Assembly (NCBI GenBank): GCA_947627045.1
Contig: CANQUM010000007.1
Span: forward strand, 1-64,000
From: an uncultured Clostridia bacterium
GTDB taxonomy: Bacteria > Bacillota > Clostridia > Oscillospirales > Ruminococcaceae
DNA length: 64,000 nt
Reading direction: 5' to 3'
The notes below the pieces were generated by a model, which was not told where the DNA came from, made no database searches, and saw only the letters and a list, made by a program, of their open reading frames with translations. Within the stretch, counting starts at the first letter, position 1. Each line of letters begins with the position of its first letter. Below are positions 10,794-20,092 of the stretch, one piece after another. A program made the translations under genes and the position numbers.

Positions 10794-10805
10794 TTTTTTT
10801 CAGAG
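10771..10805 (+). repeat. 35-bp direct repeat, left copy (3' end of rlmD; putative attL core)
   Basis: tattgatgtcaagggataaataatttttttcagag, identical to 32049-32083. Confidence 0.9.
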
Positions 10806-11170
10806 AAAAACAAAATGTCTGGTATGGTGAATATTATTCTGCTTGGAAAGTTCATAAAGTAAACAGGTATAATCTCATTTGACACTTTGCATAAAGCATT
10901 TGAAAAGGCAATTTTCCCCAAAAAGGCAAATCTTATTGACGTTAATATGAAGGCGATACAGTAGCAGGTTAAGCGGAAAATCGCTGCTGGCTTTCCGCCT
11001 TTGGGATGCAGTTTGTTAAACGGCAGGTCGAAATTGATAATGGACATTTTATAATTTACAATTTACAATGCACAATACTATCGGAATAACCGAGATTAGA
11101 AGTAAGAGATTGTTTTCTCTTGCTTCTTTTTATTATAGATATAAAAAAATAAAATAAATTTTATAGTATG

Positions 11171-11199
11171 TTGACAAATTATAATATATCATGTATAAT
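11171..11199 (+). promoter_or_regulatory. Predicted sigma-A promoter
   Basis: TTGACA - 17 nt - TATAAT, no ORF immediately downstream. Confidence 0.7.
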
Positions 11200-11643
11200 T
11201 TTAGTGTTTATTGACATAACTTGTAATAATAATTTCGCAGAGTAGGCAACTCAACGAAAAAGGAACCTAAAATATATGGCTTATTTTAGTATATGCTGCT
11301 TAATTCATATTTATTTAGGTAATTGTTAAATGATTTTTACCTTTGAAGTGGATAACTTTCCGCTATATAAGGAGAGAAAAACTGGTCATTATTCAGAATT
11401 GTTTCTGAAATGACATAGAACATCAGATTTTAGTAGCACTGTAATAAGCTCATAAGATAACTATGATAATTGAATACTTTTTCAGGCAATCAAAGGTTTC
11501 AGACTCCGGATATATTGCGGACAAATCATGCTGTGCGCAACAAATGTTTCTCAAGGAGCTGGAAAAAGGAGGGGTATCGTCCATGAACATATCCCTGCAT
11601 TCTAAAAAGGTATCTTTTAAGGAAATTTGAGCGGGGAGAAAAG

Positions 11644-12069
11644 ATGATCACAGAGGGAGGCGGCATGTCCTGGATGTCTCCGAATATGAACATGGAAACG
11701 ACGTCGAACGGCGGGATTGGAAAAGCGCTCGGCAGAGCTTTCTCGGGTGAGAAGATGTTCCAGAATATCTACACCGCACAGGGCGGTCCCGGCATGATTG
11801 CTTTCGCGTCATCTTTCCCAGGCTCCATCGTACCTTTTGAGATCGCTTCGGGCAATGAGATGATCTTCCAGAAGAGCTCGTACCTGGCGGGAGAGAGCGG
11901 CGTGACGCTGTCCGTACACTTCCGCAAGAAGGTTGCCACGGGCCTGTTCGGCGGCGAAGGCTTCTTCAACACCGTGATCACCGGACCGGGCCATGTATGG
12001 CTGCAGACGCTTCCGCTGTCCAACGTGGCGGGCGTTCTGAGAGCATATCTGCCCACCTCGAATTCATAA
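11644..12069 (+). CDS. AIM24/TIGR00266 family protein, apparently N-terminally truncated
   Basis: GEKMITEGGGMSWMSPNMNMETT...SGEKMFQNIYTAQGGPGMIAFASSFPGSI and LPTSNS C-terminus; family N-terminal strands absent. Confidence 0.75.
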   Translation: MITEGGGMSWMSPNMNMETTSNGGIGKALGRAFSGEKMFQNIYTAQGGPGMIAFASSFPGSIVPFEIASGNEMIFQKSSYLAGESGVTLSVHFRKKVATGLFGGEGFFNTVITGPGHVWLQTLPLSNVAGVLRAYLPTSNS

Positions 12070-12109
12070 TTCTCGGCGAGACAGAGACATATCTTATTGT
12101 TAAGGGATA

Positions 12110-12229
12110 CATCAATAAAAAGAAAAGTGATTGCACTGCTTCCGAACTTCAATGAGTTCTACGAGACTTACGGCGTCACCAAAGGCGATGGAATGTGTCG
12201 CCCCTGAGGATCGAGTATCCATCTGGTAA
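12110..12229 (+). pseudogene. Remnant of a metallopeptidase C-terminus (M13/PepO-like)
   Basis: LPNFNEFYETYGVTKGDGM, then a frameshift to VAPEDRVSIW*, resembling the C-terminus of Firmicutes M13 peptidases. Confidence 0.45.
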
Positions 12230-12340
12230 GAAGCTGCCCATCCATTGACCCTGACAGAGATTTATGCGCGTAAAAATCTGCCGGGGTCATTGGCGGGATA
12301 AGAATCCATAAATTCTAAGAAATATTTGGGAGGGAAACAA

Positions 12341-14170
12341 ATGTACAACAGAAGAGAGTTGAAACATAAGGCGAGACAGTCGCTGAAGAAGCACTATTTT
12401 ATCTTCGTGATAGTCTGCCTGGTTGCCTGGTTCTTAGGATCTGGGGGAGGCGGCTCGACCAGTCAGAAGGGCAGAACCTATCAGCCCGTCCAGACCTCGG
12501 CCGAGCTGACGGGAAGCGATACATCGACGCTGAACACCGGTTTTCAGGGACTGCTGGAAGGAAAATCAATGGAGAAGCTCTTAGGCGGTCTGATGGAGTC
12601 CGGACTTGAGAAGATTGGTTCCAGCACGAAGGAATTCGCGGGGACTACGAAGGGAGTCTTCGCCTCTGTGGTGAAGGAGATCTCCTCGGGAACCTTCATT
12701 GAGACCATCGTATCGGCGGTCGTGTCCATGACGGGGGCGAACAGCATTCTACTTCTGCTTTTCATCCTGCTCAGCACGGCGGGCCTGCTGCTGGTGTGGT
12801 TCTATGTGGCGAACGTCTATACGGCGGTCTCCGCGCGTATGTTCCTGGAAGGGCGCACCTACGAGGAAGTGCCGGTGCACAGGTTTCTGCATTTTTACCG
12901 CATCCGCAAGTGGACGAAGGTGGCGTTTGCGATGCTGCGCTGCACGATCTATGAGACGCTGTGGTGGCTCACGATTGTGGGCGGAATAATCAAATCCTAC
13001 TCCTACCGCATGGTGCCGTACATCGTAGCGGAGAATCCGGGGATTTCCTCGAAGGAGGCAATCGCACTTTCGAGGAAGATGATGGACGGACACAAGTGGG
13101 AATGCTTCGTGCTGAACCTTACGTTCATCGGCTGGAGGATACTGGACGCCGTGACGATGGGCATTGTGGGCAAGCTCTACTCCGAGCCCTACCGTCAGGC
13201 GACCTTCGCGGAATACTACGCCTACGTGCGCGCTCTGGTGAAGGAAAAATCCATCGAGGGCAGCGAGCTGCTGAACGATACCTACCTGTTTGAGAAAGCG
13301 GATCGCATGGATCTGCTGTTTGCTTATGAGAAGGAGATCGACGCGATCGGCGAGCCGAAGCCGCCGAAGAAAGTGCGCACGGGAATCCTCGGATTCATCG
13401 CGGACGTCTTTGGCGTGACCCTTGTGAACGACAAGACGGAGCAGGATTACGACGAGTTCATGGCGAAGCACGACGTATACCTGTCGATGCGCGGCGAGAT
13501 GTCCGGAAAGGCTTATCCGGTTCGGCTCGGGCAGTACCAGAGGAAGGGCAAGGAGAAGAAGTTCCGCGGTATCTACTGCGAGCGTCATTACTCCATCTGG
13601 TCCCTGATTATGCTGTTTTTCATCTTCGCGCTCATCGGCTGGCTGTGGGAAGTAAGCCTGCATCTGGTCTCCGACGGCGAGTTCGTCAACCGCGGCGTCC
13701 TGTACGGCCCGTGGCTTCCGATCTACGGAACGGGCGGCGTGCTGATTCTCGTCGTGCTGAACAAGCTTCGCAGCAAGCCGCTTGCGGAGTTCTGCGCGAC
13801 CATCTTGCTCTGCGGCTGCGTGGAGTACTTCACCGCCTGGTACTTAGAGGCGACCCACGGCGGACAGAAGTGGTGGGATTACAGCGGATATTTCCTGAAT
13901 CTGCACGGAAGGATCTGTGCAGAGGGCCTGTTGGTGTTCGGACTTGGCGGCATGGCGATTGTCTACGTGGCCGCACCGTTTTTGGATAACTTTCTGCGAA
14001 AGATCAAGCTACAAATCATAGTTCCGCTCTGCGTGGTGCTGCTGGTGGCATTCACTGCCGACCAAATCTACTCGGGCAAACACCCGAACACCGGCAAGGG
14101 AATCACGGACTATGCGGTGCAGCTGCCGGAGCAGTTCTATTCAGGCCAAAGCATAAATACCCGATGCTGA
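12341..14170 (+). CDS. Membrane protein: N-terminal DUF975-like region plus C-terminal putative ABC-transporter permease (CmpB-like) domain
   Basis: MYNRRELKHKARQSLKKHY start after gggagg RBS; C-terminal TM region with CGCVEYFTAWYLEATHGGQKWWDYSGYFLNLHGRICAEGLLVFGLGG. Confidence 0.7.
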   Translation: MYNRRELKHKARQSLKKHYFIFVIVCLVAWFLGSGGGGSTSQKGRTYQPVQTSAELTGSDTSTLNTGFQGLLEGKSMEKLLGGLMESGLEKIGSSTKEFAGTTKGVFASVVKEISSGTFIETIVSAVVSMTGANSILLLLFILLSTAGLLLVWFYVANVYTAVSARMFLEGRTYEEVPVHRFLHFYRIRKWTKVAFAMLRCTIYETLWWLTIVGGIIKSYSYRMVPYIVAENPGISSKEAIALSRKMMDGHKWECFVLNLTFIGWRILDAVTMGIVGKLYSEPYRQATFAEYYAYVRALVKEKSIEGSELLNDTYLFEKADRMDLLFAYEKEIDAIGEPKPPKKVRTGILGFIADVFGVTLVNDKTEQDYDEFMAKHDVYLSMRGEMSGKAYPVRLGQYQRKGKEKKFRGIYCERHYSIWSLIMLFFIFALIGWLWEVSLHLVSDGEFVNRGVLYGPWLPIYGTGGVLILVVLNKLRSKPLAEFCATILLCGCVEYFTAWYLEATHGGQKWWDYSGYFLNLHGRICAEGLLVFGLGGMAIVYVAAPFLDNFLRKIKLQIIVPLCVVLLVAFTADQIYSGKHPNTGKGITDYAVQLPEQFYSGQSINTRC

Positions 14171-14192
14171 GGCCGCAAGAAAGGAGAATGCT

Positions 14193-15938
14193 ATGTTTAG
14201 TTTTTTTGGAAAACAGATCAAGCCGTATCGCAAAATCATCTGCTGCGTGTTGCTTTTGCAGATAGGACAGACGCTGCTGTCTCTGTATCTGCCGAGGATC
14301 AACGCGGGGATCATCGACTACGGCGTAGCAAACGGCGATACGGGCTACATAATCAACAAGGGCATCATCATGGTGGTGCTGTCCATACTTCAGTTCGGCT
14401 GCGCCGTGGGCGCAAGCATACTGGGCGCGAAGGCCGCGCTGTCGGTCGGCCGCGACCTGAGGGAGAAGATATACACGAAGATCCTGTCCTACTCGCAGAG
14501 AGAGATTGCGAGCTTCGGAGCGCCGACGCTCATCACGCGCGCGACCAACGACGTCGAGCAGGTGGTTCGTTTCCTGACAATCCTGCTGACGGTGCTGATT
14601 ACCGCACCAGTCATGTTCGTGGTCGGCATTATCATGGCGATTGCGCAGAGCGTATCGCTCTCGGTCGTCATATTGGTTACCGTGCCGATGCTTGTGATTA
14701 TATCAGTCATATTCCTGATGAAAATGCTTCCGTACTACAAGGCGCAGCAGGAGCATATTGATGGATTGAACGTCATCCTCCGGGACCAGATCTCGGGCGT
14801 GCGTGTGGCGAAGGCGTTCACGCGCGAGCCGTTTGAGATTAAGCGCTTTGGAGTAGTCAACAAGGATCTCTCCGAGATCAACCTGGCTATCACCAGACTG
14901 AACTCCCTGATGAGCCCACTGTTCATGTTTATCGTGAATGCCGCTACAATCGCCATATTGTGGTTCGGCGGGTATTTGTCGGAGCAGGGTTCGGTGCAGG
15001 TCGGTGAGATCATCGCTTTCATTACCTATCTGTCATTTATCATGACGGCCACGCTCTCCGCGGCGATGGTGTTCATCCTGATGCCGAGAGCGGCGGTGGC
15101 GACGGACCGTATCATAGAGGTGCTGGACGCGGAAAGCTCGGTGGAGGACACCGAGAGTCCGGCCGCAACGAAATCCCTGCGCGGCGAGGTACGCTTCGAG
15201 GACGTGAGCTATTCCTACGCGCCGGATCATCCAGAGGTGGAGCCGGTTCTTCAGCATCTGTCCTTTACCGCGAAGCCGGGGACGACGACGGCGATTATCG
15301 GTTCCACGGGCAGTGGCAAGACGACGCTGCTGAACCTGATTCCGAGGCTTACCGACGCGACCGGCGGCGCCGTCTATTTCGATGGGATCAACGTGAAGGA
15401 TCTCAAGCAGGCGGAGCTGCGCTCCGCAATCGGCATGGTACCGCAGAAGGCCTTCCTCTTCGCAGGTTCGCTCGCGGATAATATGCGTTACGCAAGGAGC
15501 GACGCGACCGACGAGGAAATCTGGGAGGCACTCCGTGTGGCGCAGGCGGATGGATTTATAAAAGAGAACAAAGATGGGATCCATATGCGCGTGTCCGAGG
15601 GCGGCTCGAACTTCTCGGGCGGTCAGAGACAGCGTCTGGCGATTGCGCGGGCGATCGTCCGCAGACCGAAGGTCTACCTTTTTGACGACTCGTTCTCTGC
15701 ACTCGATTACGCGACGGACAAGAAACTGCGCGGCGAGCTCAAAGGCGTGACAGCCGACGCGGCGGTCATCGTGGTTGCACAGCGCATCAGCTCGGTGATC
15801 GATGCGGATAATATCATTGTTTTGAACAACGGAATGATCGAGGACATGGGGACGCACGACGAGCTGATCGAGCGCTGCGCGACCTATCAGGAAATCGCCT
15901 CGACCCAGCCGACGGAAGAATCGGAGGTGAGCGCATGA
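14193..15938 (+). CDS. ABC exporter half-transporter (permease-ATPase)
   Basis: Six-TM N-terminus; Walker A GSTGSGKTT, signature SGGQRQRLAIARA, Walker B VYLFDDSF. Confidence 0.93.
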   Translation: MFSFFGKQIKPYRKIICCVLLLQIGQTLLSLYLPRINAGIIDYGVANGDTGYIINKGIIMVVLSILQFGCAVGASILGAKAALSVGRDLREKIYTKILSYSQREIASFGAPTLITRATNDVEQVVRFLTILLTVLITAPVMFVVGIIMAIAQSVSLSVVILVTVPMLVIISVIFLMKMLPYYKAQQEHIDGLNVILRDQISGVRVAKAFTREPFEIKRFGVVNKDLSEINLAITRLNSLMSPLFMFIVNAATIAILWFGGYLSEQGSVQVGEIIAFITYLSFIMTATLSAAMVFILMPRAAVATDRIIEVLDAESSVEDTESPAATKSLRGEVRFEDVSYSYAPDHPEVEPVLQHLSFTAKPGTTTAIIGSTGSGKTTLLNLIPRLTDATGGAVYFDGINVKDLKQAELRSAIGMVPQKAFLFAGSLADNMRYARSDATDEEIWEALRVAQADGFIKENKDGIHMRVSEGGSNFSGGQRQRLAIARAIVRRPKVYLFDDSFSALDYATDKKLRGELKGVTADAAVIVVAQRISSVIDADNIIVLNNGMIEDMGTHDELIERCATYQEIASTQPTEESEVSA

Positions 15939-17725
15939 GTACCGGAGAAGCGAAAAAGCCGAAAAAGAAAGTAAAGAAGGGCATGTTCCGAAAGCTGCTC
16001 GGACTCTTCGGGGAATACAAGGCAGCGTGCGTGCTGATGCTTGTGATGCTGATAGTGGCCGGCATCTTCACGGCGATAGGACCGCGCATCATGGGCAGCG
16101 CCACGGACGCGATCGTGGACGGGCTCGCTGCGGGAGGCATACACTGGAAGACGTTCATCTTTTGGGCGTGCGCGTCGATGGCAGTCTATATTCTTCAATT
16201 TGTCGCAAAATGGGTGGCGGGCCGAACCTCCGCAGGGATTACCTCGCGCATCGCGATGGACCTGCGCAGCAAGGTCGAAGAAAAGCTGTGGACCCTGCCC
16301 CTCAATTTCTACGATACGAACCAGCGCGGCGACATCATGAGCCGGACGTCCAACGATGTGGACAACGTGGTCCAGACGCTGAACCAGACCGGCGGTGATT
16401 TCGTCTACTACCTGCTGATGCTGATCGGCATGGTCGCTATGATGTTCATGCTGTCCTGGCAGCTGGCGCTTGTTACTGCTCTGCTAATCCCGCTCTCGGG
16501 CGTGCTCGTGAAGAAAATCACGACGGTCTCGAAGCCGGCGTTCCAGAGACAGTGGCAGTACATGGGCAGGATTAACGCAAACGTGGAGGAGAGCTTCAAC
16601 GGCCACAACATCATCAAGGCGTACGACCAGGAGGATCCGTTCAGCGAGACGTTCCGCGCTCAGAACACGGAGCTCTACAACACGACGATGAAGGCGACGA
16701 TTATCTCGAACCTGATCCAGCCGCTGTCGCGTCTGCTCACGAATCTGAACTACGTCATCGTGGCGCTGGTCGGTGCGTTCAAGATCATAGGCGGACAGAT
16801 GAGCGTGGGCGACGTGCAGGCGTTCATCCAGTACGCGAGACAGTTCCAGCAGCCGTTCAGCAACCTGGCGCAGATGATCAGTACTCTGCAGTCGGGCCTT
16901 GCCTCTTTGGAGCGCATCTACGACATGCTCGAGAGCGAGGACGAACTGGCGGACGCGGACGACGCATACGATGAGTACGAGCTCAAGGGTCAGATCGAAT
17001 TCCGCGACGTGTCATTCAGCTATACGCCTGAGAAGAAGCTTATCGAGCACATGAACCTCACCGTGAAGCCCGGACAGACCGTGGCGATTGTGGGCGGTAC
17101 GGGCGCAGGCAAGACCACGCTCGTCAACCTCATCGAGCGCTTCTATGAAATCAACAGCGGACAGATCATACTGGACGGAAACATTGAGCTGCACAAGCTG
17201 AGCCGCAAGGCGCTGCGCCGCAACATCGGCATGGTGCTTCAGGATACCTGGCTGTACAACGCTACGCTTGCAGAGAATATTATATACGGAGTACCGAAGC
17301 TGAAAGAGATCACGCGTGAAGACTTCTTCGGCGCCTGCGAGGCGACCTTTGTGGACAAATTCGTGAAATCACTGCCTCTGGGCTACGGGACGATTCTGAA
17401 CAACGAGCAGACGGCGGTATCCGCAGGCGAGAAACAGCTCGTGACGATTGCCAGGGCATTCCTCACGAAGCCGAACATCCTGATTCTCGACGAGGCGACG
17501 AGCTCGGTCGACACCAAGACCGAGGCGCAGATTCAGGAGGCCGTGAACCGGCTGCGCGAGGGCAGGACCAGCTTCATCATCGCCCACCGTCTATCCACGA
17601 TCCGCGGCGCGGATATAATCCTCGTCATGCAAAACGGACACATCGTGGAGCAGGGCAACCACGAGGAACTCTTAAAGCTCGGCGGCGAGTACGCAAGACT
17701 TTATCGCGCACAGTTCGCGAACTAA
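15935..17725 (+). CDS. ABC exporter half-transporter (permease-ATPase), partner of the preceding gene
   Basis: Walker A GGTGAGKTT, degenerate signature VSAGEKQLVTIARA, Walker B ILILDEATSS; 4-nt overlap with upstream gene. Confidence 0.93.
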   Translation: MSTGEAKKPKKKVKKGMFRKLLGLFGEYKAACVLMLVMLIVAGIFTAIGPRIMGSATDAIVDGLAAGGIHWKTFIFWACASMAVYILQFVAKWVAGRTSAGITSRIAMDLRSKVEEKLWTLPLNFYDTNQRGDIMSRTSNDVDNVVQTLNQTGGDFVYYLLMLIGMVAMMFMLSWQLALVTALLIPLSGVLVKKITTVSKPAFQRQWQYMGRINANVEESFNGHNIIKAYDQEDPFSETFRAQNTELYNTTMKATIISNLIQPLSRLLTNLNYVIVALVGAFKIIGGQMSVGDVQAFIQYARQFQQPFSNLAQMISTLQSGLASLERIYDMLESEDELADADDAYDEYELKGQIEFRDVSFSYTPEKKLIEHMNLTVKPGQTVAIVGGTGAGKTTLVNLIERFYEINSGQIILDGNIELHKLSRKALRRNIGMVLQDTWLYNATLAENIIYGVPKLKEITREDFFGACEATFVDKFVKSLPLGYGTILNNEQTAVSAGEKQLVTIARAFLTKPNILILDEATSSVDTKTEAQIQEAVNRLREGRTSFIIAHRLSTIRGADIILVMQNGHIVEQGNHEELLKLGGEYARLYRAQFAN

Positions 17726-17770
17726 AAGATACCGAATATCCTATAAGAAAAATAGCAGGAGGAAAATATT

Positions 17771-19126
17771 ATGAAAATCGTATTCTACAACACATCGTCA
17801 TCTGTTATGGAAAACCGCAAGCTGTCGCTGCTCTATCCGAAGCGCGCCGAGTTGTGGGACGGCCTTGCGGCGCAGTATCCGGAGCATGAGATCTGCTTCG
17901 TGGCGACCAAGGGCGGCGACATCCTTATGGACGCCGACAACGGCGGAGAGCTTCCGCGCCCGCAGAACGTGCAGTACGTGCTCACCGAGGTAACGGACAG
18001 CGCGGATCAGATCGTCGATATCATCGCTGCCCAGAAGCCTGACGTGGTCATGGGGATTTCGACCGGCAACTATCCGATTGACTGGAACTTCATCAATGAC
18101 GCGGTGATTGCCGAGAAGCTTCGCGAGAAGGGAATTCGCACGATCGCACACCCCGTATCCACGGCTATGGCGTTCTACGACAAGTGGCGTTCGTCCATGG
18201 CACTGCGCTACTACGGCTTTAAGGTCGCAAAGAGCATCTTTGTTCACAACGACCAGTTCTGGGCAGAGCAGGTCATCGGGAACATTAAGTGCAACATTTA
18301 CAAGGAGTACATTTTATACAGAGTGAGCCAGTTCAACTACCCGGTCATCATCAAGGAAACGGTCAGCGCCGGCTCGATTGGGATTCAGACCGCGGACACT
18401 TTCGAGGAGGCCGCTGCTATTCTGACCTCCGAGAACAACAAGTCTGACGTGATCGTGGAAGAGCTCATCAAGGGCGAGGATTTCAGCGCGGAGGTTTACG
18501 GGGCGGACGGCGTGTACCATGTCTCCTACCCGATTCGCCTGTACATGGGCGACTCCACCCCGTTCGCGGGCGCGACAGACTCCTTCCAGAGCGTGAAGTT
18601 CGGCCCGATCACATCGGAAAAGTACCATGTGAAGGAGCTGCGTGAGACGCTGCTCAAGATGGCGAAGGATTATCAGTTCGGCGGTGGAGCCAACCTCGAC
18701 CTGATGTTCAAGGACGGCGAGTGGTACGTCATTGAGGTGAACCCGAGGTTCTCCGGTCTGACGAACACGGTGGCCGGGATTATGGACAGGAACCCGCTGA
18801 TTACCTACGCAGAGGGTATTTTCGGCGGCCCGAAGGAAGATTTTTCGGATCCGGCGAACCTCAAGTACGTGCTCAACTTCAAGATTCGCAAGATCGACGA
18901 GGAGATGTTCAAAAAGATCAGCGAGCGCAAGAGCGTGAAGCATATGTACTTAAGCGTGTCACAGTACGGCGAGAAGCTCTCGGAGTACTTTGAGGTAGTC
19001 ATCGGAGGCTTCGCTACGGGCGAGGAGCTCCTTGCAGAGCTCAAGAGCATAGCCGAGGAGTTCCCGGACGCCGTGTCTGAGAACACGATAAAGAATACGG
19101 CTTATCTGGTGGAGCAGTGCAAATAA
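17771..19126 (+). CDS. ATP-grasp ligase (carboxylate-amine ligase-like)
   Basis: YPVIIKETVSAGSIGI, VIVEELIKGEDFSAEVY, WYVIEVNPRFSG. Confidence 0.85.
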   Translation: MKIVFYNTSSSVMENRKLSLLYPKRAELWDGLAAQYPEHEICFVATKGGDILMDADNGGELPRPQNVQYVLTEVTDSADQIVDIIAAQKPDVVMGISTGNYPIDWNFINDAVIAEKLREKGIRTIAHPVSTAMAFYDKWRSSMALRYYGFKVAKSIFVHNDQFWAEQVIGNIKCNIYKEYILYRVSQFNYPVIIKETVSAGSIGIQTADTFEEAAAILTSENNKSDVIVEELIKGEDFSAEVYGADGVYHVSYPIRLYMGDSTPFAGATDSFQSVKFGPITSEKYHVKELRETLLKMAKDYQFGGGANLDLMFKDGEWYVIEVNPRFSGLTNTVAGIMDRNPLITYAEGIFGGPKEDFSDPANLKYVLNFKIRKIDEEMFKKISERKSVKHMYLSVSQYGEKLSEYFEVVIGGFATGEELLAELKSIAEEFPDAVSENTIKNTAYLVEQCK

Positions 19127-19147
19127 GGTTTGAAGGAGGTTTTTGCT

Positions 19148-20074
19148 ATGCGTGATTTTAAACAGCCATGGATGCTGTGTGCGAACGTGGACGATCTGGT
19201 CGAAAAGTACGGGATCGAGATGCTCAAGATGGACACCCCGGTCTTCAAGGTGCGCGGAAAGGACGGCAAGGAATATGTTCACAAGATGGACGCACCAATC
19301 TTTAAGAGGGTCATCCTCGAATATCTGGATCTCAGCATCGATCCGGGCAATCAGCTCAGGGCGCACTATCTGGGTGAGGAAGTGAAGCTGCCGGAGTACT
19401 TCCTTCCGGCAATCTCGAATACGGACGCGCTCGTGGCCGAGCATCTTCTGATCCAGGCGGGGTGCAAGTGCATCCTGAATCTGGAGGAGTTCGCCGCCGC
19501 GCGCAGCAAGATCATCACCTACGGCCGCCTTGCTGCGAACGGGGTTCGCGTGCCGCGCACGATTGTGATCTTCAAGCACAGCGACAGGGATTCGATTGAG
19601 AAGGAAATGGGCTTCCCGTTTGTCATCAAGCCGGACAATGGGTACGGCGGCGTTGGTGTGGAGTTGATCCATTCGCGGGAGGAGCTTGACGCATATCTGG
19701 ATCATCAGGATCCTGGCGTATCCTATATGGCGCAGGAGTACATCAGTACCTCCTTCGGACGCGACCTGCGCGTCGTCATGCTGAAGGGCAAGTACTTCTA
19801 TTCCGCTACGAGGAATTCCAACAATACCGAGGAGTTCCGCTCGAACGTCCATCAGGGCGGCTCGATTACGGAGTGTCCCATCGACGACAAGGTGCTCGCG
19901 CTTTGCGAGAAGGTCGCGGGACTGTTCGACCTGCCGCTTCTGGGACTCGACCTGCTCTTTGGGGACGGCGAGTACGTCGTCGTCGAGGTAAACGCGATGC
20001 CGGGTCTCGACAATGAGCGCACGGCGCAGGTTCACCAGATACTTCTGGACGATTTTATGAAAAAGAATCAATAA
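19148..20074 (+). CDS. ATP-grasp ligase (RimK-like)
   Basis: FPFVIKPDNGYGGVGV, AQEYISTSFGRDLRVVMLKGKY, VVVEVNAMPGL; start placed after aaggagg. Confidence 0.85.
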   Translation: MRDFKQPWMLCANVDDLVEKYGIEMLKMDTPVFKVRGKDGKEYVHKMDAPIFKRVILEYLDLSIDPGNQLRAHYLGEEVKLPEYFLPAISNTDALVAEHLLIQAGCKCILNLEEFAAARSKIITYGRLAANGVRVPRTIVIFKHSDRDSIEKEMGFPFVIKPDNGYGGVGVELIHSREELDAYLDHQDPGVSYMAQEYISTSFGRDLRVVMLKGKYFYSATRNSNNTEEFRSNVHQGGSITECPIDDKVLALCEKVAGLFDLPLLGLDLLFGDGEYVVVEVNAMPGLDNERTAQVHQILLDDFMKKNQ

Positions 20075-20092
20075 AGGCAGAGGGGGAGACAA

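Noticed and set aside
12749-13663. 304-aa reverse-strand ORF
   Set aside because: Antisense to the CmpB-like membrane protein; spurious in GC-rich sequence
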